From positions 1,455,001 through 1,519,000 of the forward strand of contig CP136575.1 in the NCBI GenBank assembly GCA_035196065.1: 64,000 bases of DNA, read 5' to 3'. The DNA comes from Sphingobium sp. (lineage in GTDB: Bacteria; Pseudomonadota; Alphaproteobacteria; Sphingomonadales; Sphingomonadaceae). Of the stretch, positions 1 through 8,660 are shown in pieces. How positions within the stretch are numbered: the first letter of the stretch is position 1; each line of letters starts with the position of its first letter. The notes beneath the pieces were generated by a model. That model saw only the letters and a list, made by a program, of their open reading frames with translations, was not told the DNA's origin and ran no database searches. The translations under genes were made by a program, and so were the position numbers.

Positions 1-237
1 GACAGGTATCTCCGCCGTTTCACGCCTTTTGCGCAGACGCCGACACACTTCGATACCCGGCATCTGCTCGATCATCCAGTCAAGGATGATGATATCCGGG
101 ACGAATTCCTCCGCAAGCAGCAATGCTTCCTCACCGTCGGCAGTCTGGGCCACTTCGTAGCCGGCGCTCTTGAAATTCCATTCGAGCAGTTCGGCGAGGG
201 CTGGCTCATCCTCTACGATCAGGATGCGCGGTGTCAT
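1..237 (-). CDS. phoB: Phosphate regulon response regulator PhoB (3' part cut by window edge)
   Basis: N-terminal receiver domain of an OmpR/PhoB-type response regulator. The visible 79 residues begin MTPRILIVEDEPALAEL with the acidic pair (E9, D10), and the phospho-acceptor Asp lies in IIILDWMI. The DNA-binding domain is beyond the left edge. The ATG shares four bases (ATGA) with the phoU stop, so translation is coupled. It is the last gene of the phoR-pst-phoU-phoB operon and would activate the regulon when PhoR phosphorylates it under phosphate limitation. Identity rests on the receiver sequence plus the pst/phoU/phoR context. Confidence 0.93.
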   Translation of the reverse strand, partial: MTPRILIVEDEPALAELLEWNFKSAGYEVAQTADGEEALLLAEEFVPDIIILDWMIEQMPGIEVCRRLRKRRETAEIPV

Positions 238-923
238 TTTTCGCCGTCTTCGATGAATCCGCGATCCGTGAAATAGCGCCCGGTTGCCGCGTAGAAGACC
301 ATTTCTGCAACATTGGTCGCATGGTCGCCGATGCGTTCCAGATTGCGCGCAACAAACAAAAGTTGCGCTGCGCTGCTGATTGTCGCGGGGTTTTCCATCA
401 TGTGCGAAACAAGGTTGCGAAAGATCGAATTGTAGAAGTTGTCGAGCTTTTCATCACGCTCGATAACGTCGACGGCAAGTTGTTGATCGCGTGACGCATA
501 GGCATTCAGCACGTCGCGCACCATGCCCTGCGCAATCTCGCCCATTGCAGGGATCAGGGTAAGTGGTTCAAATTTTTTCTGTCGTTCGATCTCGCCGACG
601 CGCTTGGCAATGTTTTTTGAATAGTCGCCGATCCGCTCGACTACGCCGGAAATCTTCAGCGCGGCGATCACGTCGCGCAGGTCGTCAGCCATCGGCGCAC
701 GGAGTGCGATGATGCGCACGGCCAGTTGGTCAACTTCTGCTTCGAGTGCGTCCAGTTTCGCGTCGCCCGCAACCACCGATCGTGCAAGTTCTTCATCATG
801 ATTGATCAGCGCGTCGACAGCGCGACCGATGGAGATTTCGGCGATGCCACCCATTTCGGCGATAAGGCCGCGCAGCTGGGTGATTTCATTGTCAAATGCC
901 TTGACGGTATGCTGTTCAGCCAT
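234..923 (-). CDS. phoU: Phosphate signalling regulator PhoU
   Basis: All-helical PhoU of 229 aa with the usual two tandem PhoU repeats. Characteristic stretches are seen in both halves: LRDVIAALKISGVVERIGDY around residues 83-102, and the equivalent LLFVARNLERIGDH near residue 190. PhoU links the PstSCAB transporter to PhoR and keeps PhoR in the phosphatase state when phosphate is plentiful. It lies 11 bp after pstB and overlaps phoB by four bases. Full family length, with nothing missing. Confidence 0.96.
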   Translation of the reverse strand: MAEQHTVKAFDNEITQLRGLIAEMGGIAEISIGRAVDALINHDEELARSVVAGDAKLDALEAEVDQLAVRIIALRAPMADDLRDVIAALKISGVVERIGDYSKNIAKRVGEIERQKKFEPLTLIPAMGEIAQGMVRDVLNAYASRDQQLAVDVIERDEKLDNFYNSIFRNLVSHMMENPATISSAAQLLFVARNLERIGDHATNVAEMVFYAATGRYFTDRGFIEDGEK

Positions 924-934
924 CGAATAAACTC

Positions 935-1699
935 CTAGCCGTAACGGCCTGTAATATAATCCTGGGTGCGCTGTTCGCGCGGATTGGTGAATATGTCCGA
1001 GGTTTCACCATATTCGACAATATTGCCGAGATGGAAAAAGGCAGTGCGCTGCGATACGCGGGCTGCCTGTTGCATGGAATGGGTGACGATCACGATCGCA
1101 TAACGGCCTTTAAGTTCGTCGATTAATTCTTCGATGCGAGCGGTCGCAATCGGGTCAAGTGCCGAGCAGGGTTCGTCCATCAAGATGACTTCAGGGCTCA
1201 CCGCGATTGCACGCGCGATGCAAAGGCGTTGCTGTTGTCCGCCGGACAGGGCCGTGCCGGCATCCGTCAGTCGATCCTTTACCTCGTCCCAAAGGCCAGC
1301 GCGGCGCAGCGATTTTTCGACGATGGCATCCATATCTGCCTTGGTTGCGGCAAGGCCGTGGATGCGCGGGCCATAAGCGACATTTTCGTAGATCGACTTG
1401 GGAAATGGATTCGGCTTCTGGAACACCATGCCGACGCGGGCGCGCAGCTGCACGACATCCATTGTGTTACCGTAAATGTCTTCGCCGTCCAGATCGATCG
1501 TTCCTTCAACGCGGCACGACGGAATGGTATCGTTCATGCGGTTCAGCGTCCGCAGGAAAGTGGACTTGCCGCAACCTGACGGTCCGATGAAAGCCGTGAC
1601 ATGTTCGGTCGCGATGTCGATCGAGACATTGTTGATGGCCTGTTTCGATCCATAATAGACGGATACGTCGCGGGCAGAGATTTTTGTTGTTTCAGTCAT
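935..1699 (-). CDS. pstB: Phosphate ABC transporter ATP-binding protein PstB
   Basis: Cytoplasmic ATPase of the high-affinity phosphate importer, 254 aa. Walker [10 protein letters not shown] (about residues 39-47), ABC signature LSGGQQQR and Walker [14 protein letters not shown] are all intact, and the C-terminus YITGRYG is typical of PstB. It lies between pstA (13 bp gap) and phoU (11 bp gap) in the pst operon. It powers uptake through PstC/PstA and takes part in PhoU/PhoR signalling. Confidence 0.97.
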   Translation of the reverse strand: MTETTKISARDVSVYYGSKQAINNVSIDIATEHVTAFIGPSGCGKSTFLRTLNRMNDTIPSCRVEGTIDLDGEDIYGNTMDVVQLRARVGMVFQKPNPFPKSIYENVAYGPRIHGLAATKADMDAIVEKSLRRAGLWDEVKDRLTDAGTALSGGQQQRLCIARAIAVSPEVILMDEPCSALDPIATARIEELIDELKGRYAIVIVTHSMQQAARVSQRTAFFHLGNIVEYGETSDIFTNPREQRTQDYITGRYG

Positions 1700-1712
1700 T
1701 GGTTAAACCCGT

Positions 1713-2594
1713 TCACCAGCGCGTTTCAAAGCGGTTGCGGAGATAGATGGCAAGGCCGTTCATCAACAGCAGGACGAACAACAGCACGATGATTGCGGCG
1801 GATGTATTCTGCACAAAACCTTGGTCGACTTCGTCGGACCAAAGGAAGATCTGCATTGGTAACACCGAAGAAGGTTCGGTGATGCTGCCCGGAGGGGTCG
1901 AAACAAAGGCGCGCATGCCGATCATCAGCAACGGCGCTGTTTCACCCAGAGCGCGCGCCATGCCGATGATCGTTCCGGTTAGAATGCCGGGCAGGGCAAG
2001 CGGAAGAACATGGTGGAAAACCGTCTGCATCGGGCTGGCACCGACGGCGAGGGCTGCATCCCGAATGGATGGCGGAACCGACTTGATAGCATTCCGGCCG
2101 GCGATGACAATGACCGGCATGGTCATCAACGCGAGCGTCAGGCCGCCAACGAGGGGGGATGAACGGGGCAGGTGGGCAAGCTGGATGAACACGGCCAAGC
2201 CCAAAAGTCCGAAAATGATCGACGGCACGGCAGCGAGGTTGTTGATAGATACTTCAACCAAATCCACCCAGCGCTTTTTCGGGGCAAATTCCTCCAGATA
2301 GATTGCGGCGAGAACGCTGGTCGGGAAAGCGAGACCAAGCGTCACGACCATAGTCAGGATGGATCCCTTGGCCGAGCTCCATACGCCGGCGACGTCGGGG
2401 TTGGTCGAGTCGGAACCGGTAAGGAATGCCCAGTCGATCCCCGCAAGGCCGTTTTTGAACATCGTAAAGAGCAGGAACGCCAGAAATGACAGCGATAACA
2501 ATATCGCCGCAAAACCGATGGCCTTGAACCGCCTTTCGGCGGCGTAGCGTTTTTTCAGGCGCTTTGTGGCCTCAGGGGATTGCCAATTACTCAT
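1713..2594 (-). CDS. pstA: Phosphate ABC transporter permease PstA
   Basis: Inner-membrane permease of 293 aa with six predicted hydrophobic segments, the first at about residues 28-48. The binding-protein-dependent transport (EAA-like) loop is seen around AALAVGASPMQTVFHHVLPLALPG. It starts eight bases inside the 3' end of pstC, so the two permease subunits are probably translationally coupled. The length is ordinary; it lacks the long N-terminal extension found in some alphaproteobacterial PstA proteins. Confidence 0.95.
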   Translation of the reverse strand: MSNWQSPEATKRLKKRYAAERRFKAIGFAAILLSLSFLAFLLFTMFKNGLAGIDWAFLTGSDSTNPDVAGVWSSAKGSILTMVVTLGLAFPTSVLAAIYLEEFAPKKRWVDLVEVSINNLAAVPSIIFGLLGLAVFIQLAHLPRSSPLVGGLTLALMTMPVIVIAGRNAIKSVPPSIRDAALAVGASPMQTVFHHVLPLALPGILTGTIIGMARALGETAPLLMIGMRAFVSTPPGSITEPSSVLPMQIFLWSDEVDQGFVQNTSAAIIVLLFVLLLMNGLAIYLRNRFETRW

Positions 2595-3969
2595 ATGCCT
2601 CCCGGAAGCGCTTCACAACGCGCAGGGCAATAATGTTGAGAGCGAGCGTCACTAAGAACAGCACCAGGCCGAGTGCGAACGCCGCCAATGTCGTCGGATG
2701 ATCGAAGCTGCCTTCGCCGGTCAGCAGTGCAGCGATCTGGTAGGTGACGGTGGTCATGCGATCGAACGGATTGGCTGACAGGTTGGCAGATGCGCCGGCC
2801 GCCATATAAACAATCATCGTTTCACCGATGGCGCGGCTGATGGCGAGCATGATCCCGGCGACAATCCCCGGCAGCGCCGCAGGAATTAGCACCCTTTTGA
2901 TCGTTTCTGATGTGGTCGCGCCCATAGCCAGCGAACCGTCCCGCATGGCCTGCGGCACGGCAGCGATACTGTCATCGGCCATTGACGATACAAAGGGGAT
3001 AATCATCACGCCCATCACCAAGCCTGCAGCAAGCGCGCTTTCGGTCGAAGGGTTGTTGATGCCAATTGCCAGTGCAAAATCGCGAATGAGCGGAGCGGCG
3101 GTCAGCGCCGCGAAATAGCCGTAAACGACGGTCGGAATGCCGGCGAGTATTTCAAGGATCGGTTTCAATATGCTGCGCGCGCGCGGGCTTGCATATTGCG
3201 TCAGATAAATCGCGCTCATCAAGCCGAAAGGAATGGCCACGACCATCGCGATTACGGCACCAATGAAGAAAGTGCCCCAGAAAAGCGGTACTGCGCCCAG
3301 ATCCTTGCCCATATCTACATTGGCCGAAGCCATCGTGTCGGGCGTCCAGTTCGTACCGAACAGGAAGTCGATCGGGCTGACCATCGAGAAGAAGCGCCCG
3401 GTTTCGAAGATGAGTGAAGCGATGATGCCGAATGTCGTCACGATCGCCACGAAGGAAGCGATGAGCAGCGCGAACATGACAAGCCGCTCGACGCGTTCGC
3501 GCGCGGGGAAGGTCGCCCGGATGCGGGTGAAAGCGTAACCGCCGCCAGCCAAAGCAATGACAAGCGCCATCAGTCCGCCAATGATCCCATAGCGGCTTTT
3601 CGCCTCTGCAATGACTGGTGCTAGATCACGCGCCAGCGGATCCGTGGCAAATGCATTAGGATTTCCGGCGATCGAATAAGCTTCGCCTAGGATCGACTGA
3701 CGCTGCAGATCAAAAGCCGGCAGTTGCTGGGCCAATGGATGCGCAAGTACAGCCTGATCGACCAGTGCTGGGGCGATAACTGACCATATCCACACCGCAA
3801 TTAGAGCCGGTACGACGGTCCATATCCCGACGTAAAATCCATAATGCTGCGGCAGCGCAAGCCGAAGCTTGCCCCGTGTTGGTGCGAAATGCGCTGCCTT
3901 TGCACGTGAAATGGCCCAGGCGATAAAGCCCAGGCCAATCACTGCAAAGAGGACGAACGTTGTTGGCAT
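2587..3969 (-). CDS. pstC: Phosphate ABC transporter permease PstC (extended form)
   Basis: Permease partner of PstA, 460 aa, about 140 residues longer than enterobacterial PstC. The extension carries an N-terminal membrane segment (residues 3-19), a second at about 48-68 and a periplasmic stretch before the conserved core. Extended PstC proteins are usual in alphaproteobacteria. The transport loop reads DGSLAMGATTSETIKRVLIP near residue 345. The gene follows pstS by 20 bp and overlaps pstA by 8 bp. Confidence 0.94.
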   Translation of the reverse strand: MPTTFVLFAVIGLGFIAWAISRAKAAHFAPTRGKLRLALPQHYGFYVGIWTVVPALIAVWIWSVIAPALVDQAVLAHPLAQQLPAFDLQRQSILGEAYSIAGNPNAFATDPLARDLAPVIAEAKSRYGIIGGLMALVIALAGGGYAFTRIRATFPARERVERLVMFALLIASFVAIVTTFGIIASLIFETGRFFSMVSPIDFLFGTNWTPDTMASANVDMGKDLGAVPLFWGTFFIGAVIAMVVAIPFGLMSAIYLTQYASPRARSILKPILEILAGIPTVVYGYFAALTAAPLIRDFALAIGINNPSTESALAAGLVMGVMIIPFVSSMADDSIAAVPQAMRDGSLAMGATTSETIKRVLIPAALPGIVAGIMLAISRAIGETMIVYMAAGASANLSANPFDRMTTVTYQIAALLTGEGSFDHPTTLAAFALGLVLFLVTLALNIIALRVVKRFREAYE

Positions 3970-3989
3970 TAGCCCCCTCTACGAACCGA

Positions 3990-5033
3990 TTATTTCAGTT
4001 CCGATGTTTCCATAAGGGTCATCTTCTTGACCACCTCGGCATTCTTGGTGCGGACGTCTTCAGGAGCAACAACCATGCCCTTTTGCTGAAGCGCGCCATC
4101 TGGACCCCAAGATGTGACGAACTGGTTCAAGAACGAATCGATGCCCTTGATCGCCTTCACATGCGCTGCCTTCACATAAAGGTAAAGCGGGCGCGCACCG
4201 GGGTAGGAGAAATCGGCAACGGTCGCAAAGGTCGGCATCACGCCTGACATCGGCACAGCCTTGATCTTGTCGCTGTTTTCTTCAAGGAATGAGAAACCGA
4301 ACACGCCGATTGACTTCGGGTTGGCAGCGATTTTCTGGACGATCAGATTGTCATTTTCGCCTTGGTCGACATAGGCACCGTCCGTGCGCACCTTGGTGCA
4401 GACTTCCTTATGCTTGTCCTTGTCGCTGTCCTTCAGCGCCTTCATTGCAGGGTCGGTATCGCAGCCCTTCGTCAGGATGAGTTCTGACAGCGCGTCACGC
4501 GTGCCAGAGGTCGACGGCGGACCGTAAACGAGGATCGGAATTGCCGGCAGAGCGGGATTCACGTCGCTCCAGTTCTTTGCGGTCTGCGGCTTGCCGAACG
4601 GATTGGCGGCGAGGGCCTTGTAAACGTCGGTCGGTGTCAGTGCCATTTTCGGACCGGCATTGGCTTCAGCAAAGGCGATCCCGTCCAGGCCGATCTGGAC
4701 TTCGATGATGTCGGTGACGCCGCTTTTCTGGCACTCCTCGAACTCCGATTTCTTCATGCGACGCGAAGCCATGGTGATATCGGGGTGCTGCGAACCGATG
4801 CCTGCGCAGAACAATTTCATGCCGGCGCCGGTTCCCGTCGATTCGATCACAGGTGATTTAATTCCACCTTCGGCCTTGGTCGCTGCTTCGGCGATGATTT
4901 CTGCGAAAGGCGAAACGGTTGACGAGCCGACAACGCGGATGAAATCGCGCGTTCCCTCGCCAGTATTTCCGCCGCAAGCCGACACGGCTAGCGCCGCGAC
5001 CGATGCCATTACGATATAACCCCATTTGCGCAT
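3990..5033 (-). CDS. pstS: Periplasmic phosphate-binding protein PstS
   Basis: Substrate-binding protein of 347 aa with a lipoprotein-type signal: MRKWGY, a hydrophobic run, then AVSACGG, so Cys20 is the likely lipidated residue. The PstS phosphate-binding motif VVGSSTVSPFAE follows near residues 35-46, and the second ligand loop is YGPPSTSGTRDAL. The upstream 63 bp to phoR hold a PHO-box-like element, which fits phosphate-starvation induction. First transporter gene of the operon. Confidence 0.95.
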   Translation of the reverse strand: MRKWGYIVMASVAALAVSACGGNTGEGTRDFIRVVGSSTVSPFAEIIAEAATKAEGGIKSPVIESTGTGAGMKLFCAGIGSQHPDITMASRRMKKSEFEECQKSGVTDIIEVQIGLDGIAFAEANAGPKMALTPTDVYKALAANPFGKPQTAKNWSDVNPALPAIPILVYGPPSTSGTRDALSELILTKGCDTDPAMKALKDSDKDKHKEVCTKVRTDGAYVDQGENDNLIVQKIAANPKSIGVFGFSFLEENSDKIKAVPMSGVMPTFATVADFSYPGARPLYLYVKAAHVKAIKGIDSFLNQFVTSWGPDGALQQKGMVVAPEDVRTKNAEVVKKMTLMETSELK

Positions 5034-5069
5034 TTGCTTGTCCCTTTCAATTTCGTGCGTCGCTCAAAT

Positions 5070-5087
5070 GCGACAGTTTGATTACAG
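5070..5087 (-). promoter_or_regulatory. PHO-box-like site upstream of pstS
   Basis: Read on the minus strand the 18-mer is CTGTAATCAAACTGTCGC. It matches the Escherichia coli PHO-box consensus (two CTGTCA-type 7-mers separated by an AT-rich 4-mer) at about 14 of 18 positions. It lies 37 bp before the pstS start, the position expected for a PhoB-activated promoter. Assigned by eye from the known PhoB consensus. Confidence 0.7.
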
Positions 5088-5096
5088 TTTTAAGAC

Positions 5097-6086
5097 TCAA
5101 TCCTGAATCAGTTGCGGCAGCATGATTGTAGCCGTGGTTCCTTCGCCAATCCTGCTCTTGATATCAAAGCGGCCACGGTGCCGTTCGACAATGTGCTTGA
5201 CGATGGCAAGGCCCAGACCAGTACCCCCCGCAGCGCGGCTACGCCCGGCGTCGGCACGGTAAAAGCGCTCTGTCAGTCTTGGCAGATGTTCGGGCGCTAT
5301 GCCTTCGCCATGATCTTCGATAGCGATGCTGACCCAGCCATGATCGGTGGCCTCGATCCGGATCATTGCTGCCTTTTCTGTCGTGCCATATTTTTCTGCA
5401 TTGTCGACGAGATTGCGGATCGCTTGGGCCAATTGCGGCGCGTCACCTGCAACCAATACCTTGCTATTGTCGGTTTCCAGCGTGAATGCCGGATTGCGTG
5501 TTTGTTCTGCCAACACTTCGCGGCACAGTGCCACAATATCAACTTCGGTTGATGGTATTTCATGGCGGATGGCTTCGATCCGCGACAGCGACATCAGGTC
5601 GGAAACAAGCGCTTCCATCCGCGCTGCCTCACGCTTGATGGTCGTCAGGAATTGGTGGCGTGTTTGCGGATCGTCGCCGGCTTTCGGATCAAGTAGCGTT
5701 TCGACATATCCGCGAATGGCGGCAAGCGGCGTTCGCAGTTCATGGCTCGCATTTGCAACGAAATCAGCGTGCGCGCGCGCGACGCTTACCTGAACCGACT
5801 GGTCCTGCAGGGTTATCAGCCCGACTTTATCGTTGAGCATGCTGTAGCGCATTTCCCAGACGCTACCCTTTACGGAAAGACCTACCAGTCGGACGTTGCC
5901 GCTCTGCCCGGTCTTGATGAGTCGCAGTGCCTCCGGATCGCGCAAGGCGATGCGAATATCCTGCTGCTCGATATGGCTGCCAAGGAGGGCTTGTGCAGCG
6001 CTGTTGGCAAAATGCACCCTTTCGTCAATCACAAGCAGAATCGGCAATTCGATCAGGGCGAGATATTTTAAAGGGTCGTTAGCCAT
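5097..6086 (-). CDS. phoR: Phosphate regulon sensor kinase PhoR, apparently soluble
   Basis: Histidine kinase with a PAS-like N-terminus, an HisKA box FVANASHELRTPLAAIRGY (the His is the phosphorylation site) and an HATPase_c domain with N box RNLVDNAEKYG, G1 DHGEGI and G2 GGTGLGLAIVKH. I see no transmembrane segment, whereas classical PhoR is membrane anchored, so this one would be cytoplasmic or bound through PhoU/Pst. The ATG at 6086 has an AGGA upstream; an in-frame ATG at 6122 would add 12 residues but has a poor ribosome site. First gene of the phosphate operon. Confidence 0.92.
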   Translation of the reverse strand: MANDPLKYLALIELPILLVIDERVHFANSAAQALLGSHIEQQDIRIALRDPEALRLIKTGQSGNVRLVGLSVKGSVWEMRYSMLNDKVGLITLQDQSVQVSVARAHADFVANASHELRTPLAAIRGYVETLLDPKAGDDPQTRHQFLTTIKREAARMEALVSDLMSLSRIEAIRHEIPSTEVDIVALCREVLAEQTRNPAFTLETDNSKVLVAGDAPQLAQAIRNLVDNAEKYGTTEKAAMIRIEATDHGWVSIAIEDHGEGIAPEHLPRLTERFYRADAGRSRAAGGTGLGLAIVKHIVERHRGRFDIKSRIGEGTTATIMLPQLIQD

Positions 6087-6174
6087 CACTGTCGCTATCC
6101 TCGGCCTTGCTGCCCGAATCATGTTCAGGTGAGCAGAACAGTAAGGCTATCACAACGGTTTAGCGCAGCGGAAT

Positions 6175-6192
6175 GTTACAGCTTGATGACAT
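6175..6192 (-). promoter_or_regulatory. PHO-box-like site upstream of phoR
   Basis: On the minus strand the 18-mer ATGTCATCAAGCTGTAAC matches the PHO-box consensus at about 14 of 18 positions, with two TGT-containing half-sites 11 bp apart. It lies about 90 bp before the preferred phoR start and about 50 bp before the alternative one. With the site before pstS it suggests autoregulation of the whole operon by PhoB. Confidence 0.6.
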
Positions 6193-6239
6193 TTATGCGA
6201 CGATAGAAGGCCGGATTTGTCAAACTGGCAAAGCCGGGG

Positions 6240-6584
6240 TCAGGAAAAGGCGAAGCGCCGCATTATCGAATCGACAACTGCAACATTAAGGAGGCTTGCA
6301 AAAGCGCAGCCGACTCCCCCGCTATTGTTCCAGACCAGTTGCGCCTCAATTGGTGACAGCCCGGGCAAGGCCAGCCAGCAGCGGGCTCCCGGCGGCATTC
6401 CTGTCAGTGCCTCGCACTGAAAACCGGCGACCGACAGGTCGGTGACGACAACCGCAAAGCCGGTGCTGCCCGACGGACGCAGCAGAGCAGGAATTCGAAT
6501 CTTAATGCGCGGAGCGCAGCGATCTTCGAGTGCAACGCTTTCGGGGCGCAGCAAGGCTGGATTAATGGTGTCGCTGGTATCCAT
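6240..6584 (-). CDS. PilZ domain protein
   Basis: Small single-domain protein (about 114 aa). The PilZ fold signature is visible: RCAPRIKIRIPALLR, then VVVTDLSVAGFQCEA (variant of the D/NxSxxG motif), then LPGLSPIEAQLVWNNSGGVGC. PilZ domains often bind cyclic-di-GMP, but the RxxxR arm here is weak, so binding is uncertain. The ATG at 6584 has AAAGG ten bases upstream; the ATG nine bases earlier directly abuts that sequence. Its stop is about 150 bp upstream of phoR. Targets unknown. Confidence 0.8.
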   Translation of the reverse strand: MDTSDTINPALLRPESVALEDRCAPRIKIRIPALLRPSGSTGFAVVVTDLSVAGFQCEALTGMPPGARCWLALPGLSPIEAQLVWNNSGGVGCAFASLLNVAVVDSIMRRFAFS

Positions 6585-6713
6585 GGCAATCATCCTTTCG
6601 GCCGCGAAAGAATGACCGGACAGGGTGAATCAACCGCGTCGGAACGCGGATAATGCAGGATTAACTCGCCAAGTTGCTGCGATCGGACGGGATTTTCCTG
6701 TTTGTCCCGGTGC

Positions 6714-6742
6714 TTGAAAAGCCACGCTGAAGCTGCCATATG
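6714..6742 (+). promoter_or_regulatory. Probable promoter of the SRP RNA gene
   Basis: A TTGAAA hexamer at 6714-6719 is followed after 17 bp by CATATG at 6737-6742, about eight bases before the predicted 5' end of the 4.5S RNA. The -35 fits sigma-70 well; the -10 is weak. Confidence 0.5.
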
Positions 6743-6749
6743 CGCGTCC

Positions 6750-6838
6750 GGGAGTCGGATGGGCGTAGTCGTCGCCAACCCGGTCAGGTCCTGACGGAAG
6801 CAGCCGTAACGATATTTCTGCGGGTCATCCGGCTCCTA
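6750..6838 (+). ncRNA. ffs: Signal recognition particle 4.5S RNA
   Basis: The domain IV core is clear at about 6782-6804: CAGG on one side and AGCAGC on the other enclose a three-base-pair distal stem, TCC/GGA, closed by a TGAC tetraloop of the URRC type instead of GGAA. The outer helix also forms: GGAGTCGGATG at 6751-6761 pairs with CATCCGGCTCC at 6826-6836 with one G-U wobble. The RNA binds Ffh and targets membrane proteins to SecYEG. Ends are estimated from the helix. It excludes the open frame read antisense across 6590-6778. Confidence 0.88.
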
Positions 6839-6870
6839 TTATACCCCAAAAGGGCGCGCCTTCATTCAGA

Positions 6871-6907
6871 TGTGAATATTGTTTTTGACAATCACATTGC
6901 GGTGTGA
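6871..6907. promoter_or_regulatory. Alternating TGTGA half-sites before ribB
   Basis: Three TGTGA half-sites occur at 6871-6875 (plus), 6892-6896 (minus, read TCACA) and 6903-6907 (plus), around a TTGACA at 6885-6890 that could be a -35 box. The last two form an inverted pair with a 6-bp spacer. They lie 48-84 bp before the ribB start. The binding protein is unknown; the HTH domain on RibB itself is one candidate. Confidence 0.4.
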
Positions 6908-6954
6908 AAGAGCCCGCGGAGTAAAGGCTTCTATAGCCGACTCCGGGGGATCTC

Positions 6955-8229
6955 ATGTCCAGTCAGTTAATTGATAAGCTTCGCCGCCTTGTAAATGAAG
7001 GTGGTTTGTCCCGTTCGGGTCTTGCGCGTGCCGCAGGCCTGCATGCCAATACATTGCGTGATCTTGATGCGCCTGATTGGAATCCTACGGCGGATACGCT
7101 GCGTAAGCTGGAGAGCTATCTTTTCTCGAATGATGACACGCCGGCGCTGGTGCCGATCGAGGAAATCATCGAGGAAGCCCGCAACGGGCGCATGTATATT
7201 CTTGTCGATGACGAGGACCGGGAGAATGAGGGCGACCTTATCATTCCGGCGCAAATGGCGACGCCCGATGCAATCAATTTCATGGCAACGCATGGCCGAG
7301 GCCTCATCTGCCTTGCAATGACCAGATCGCGTTGCAATCAACTAGGCCTTGCACCCATGACCAGCGAAAATCGCGAAAGCATGGAAACGGCTTTCACCGT
7401 CTCGATCGAGGCGAAAGAAGGGGTAACCACCGGAATCAGTGCTGCTGATCGCGCGCGGACCATTTCGGTCGCGGTCGACGCTTCCAAGGGGCCTGCCGAT
7501 ATTGTCTCGCCCGGCCATGTCTTTCCGCTAACTGCCCGCGATGGCGGCGTGCTGGTGCGGGCAGGCCACACCGAGGCGGCGGTCGACATCAGCCGCCTCG
7601 CCGGCCTTAATCCCTCAGGCGTGATCTGCGAAATCATGAAGGATGATGGTACGATGGCCCGGATGGACGACCTTGTCGCCTTTGCCCGGCTGCACCAGCT
7701 GAAGATGGGTACAATCCGCGACCTCATCGAATATCGTCGGCGCAACGATCATCTGGTTGAATGTGTTTCCGAAGCGCCGTTCCGTTCGGATTATGGCGGC
7801 GATTGGGTGGCGAAAAGCTATCGCAACAAGATCGACGGCAGCGTCAATATCGTGCTGCAAAAGGGACGCGTCATCGCCGACGAACCGACACTGGTACGCA
7901 TGCACGGCATTTCTATATTTTCCGACGTGCTTGGTGCGCCTGGTCCGCGCAAGCGCATCCTGCAGCGTGCGATGGAGGAAATCGGCAAGGTCGGTGCTGG
8001 AGCGATCGTGTTGCTGATGCCGCATAATCCTGAAAGCCTGACCGCTGAAGTGGGCGGATCAGGCGGACGTCGTCCTGACATGGACCTGAGGGCCTATGGC
8101 ATTGGCGCGCAGATCCTTGCCGATCTTGGCATTCACGACATGATCCTCCTCACAAATGCACACCGTAATGTTGTCGGCCTTGATGGCTATGGCATTCGCG
8201 TCGTGGGCGAACGGCCGATACCGGAGTAA
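6955..8229 (+). CDS. ribB: HTH-fused 3,4-dihydroxy-2-butanone-4-phosphate synthase with inactive RibA-like domain (RibBX type)
   Basis: Residues 1-60 form a Cro/C1-type helix-turn-helix ([20 protein letters not shown]). Residues 65-265 are DHBP synthase with the acidic loop [11 protein letters not shown] and the motif [10 protein letters not shown]. Residues 280-424 resemble GTP cyclohydrolase II, but the zinc-binding cysteines are gone: the segment reads [14 protein letters not shown] where RibA has CxxGD...CxC. It therefore makes the riboflavin four-carbon unit but should not hydrolyse GTP. RibBX proteins with a dead RibA domain are known; the N-terminal HTH is the extra element. Strong GGGGGA ribosome site, and ribH follows after 5 bp. 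Confidence 0.9.
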   Translation: MSSQLIDKLRRLVNEGGLSRSGLARAAGLHANTLRDLDAPDWNPTADTLRKLESYLFSNDDTPALVPIEEIIEEARNGRMYILVDDEDRENEGDLIIPAQMATPDAINFMATHGRGLICLAMTRSRCNQLGLAPMTSENRESMETAFTVSIEAKEGVTTGISAADRARTISVAVDASKGPADIVSPGHVFPLTARDGGVLVRAGHTEAAVDISRLAGLNPSGVICEIMKDDGTMARMDDLVAFARLHQLKMGTIRDLIEYRRRNDHLVECVSEAPFRSDYGGDWVAKSYRNKIDGSVNIVLQKGRVIADEPTLVRMHGISIFSDVLGAPGPRKRILQRAMEEIGKVGAGAIVLLMPHNPESLTAEVGGSGGRRPDMDLRAYGIGAQILADLGIHDMILLTNAHRNVVGLDGYGIRVVGERPIPE

Positions 8230-8234
8230 GAGCA

Positions 8235-8654
8235 ATGGCAAAATTTCTCATCGTAGAAGCACGATTTTACGATCATCTCAATGACATGCTGGTCGCGGGT
8301 GCACATGCTGCGCTGAAAGCTGCCGGGCATGAGGTCGATGTCGTCACCGTTCCAGGCGCGCTTGAAATTCCCAGTGCAATCGTGCTGGCCGATCAGAGCG
8401 ACATGTATGACGGTTATGTCGCGATTGGCGTCGTCATCCGCGGCGAAACCTATCATTTCGAAATCGTTGCCGGCGAAAGCGCGCGCGGTATCATGGCGCT
8501 GACGATGGACGGACTCGCGATCGGCAACGGCATTCTCACCGTTGAAAATGAACAGCAGGCTCTCGTCCGCGCTGACCCGACCCAGAGAGATAAGGGCGGG
8601 GAAGCGGCGAAGGCTGCAATTGCACTGCTGGACCTGCGCAGCCGTTTCAGCTAG
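8235..8654 (+). CDS. ribH: 6,7-dimethyl-8-ribityllumazine synthase
   Basis: 139-aa lumazine synthase. It has the EARFYDHL substrate loop, [11 protein letters not shown] and the conserved [18 protein letters not shown] with the catalytic His. It condenses the RibB product with the pyrimidine from RibD/RibA to give lumazine, the last step before riboflavin synthase. Only 5 bp from ribB, so surely co-transcribed. Slightly shorter than the usual 155 aa, with a short N-terminus. Confidence 0.95.
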   Translation: MAKFLIVEARFYDHLNDMLVAGAHAALKAAGHEVDVVTVPGALEIPSAIVLADQSDMYDGYVAIGVVIRGETYHFEIVAGESARGIMALTMDGLAIGNGILTVENEQQALVRADPTQRDKGGEAAKAAIALLDLRSRFS

Positions 8655-8660
8655 GCGGGA

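Noticed and set aside
6590-6778. Minus-strand open frame of 62 codons upstream of pilZ
   Set aside because: It lies antisense to the SRP RNA and its promoter and shows no protein-family features.
6779-6954. FMN riboswitch before ribB
   Set aside because: The expected conserved core is not visible; the structured part there is the SRP RNA.
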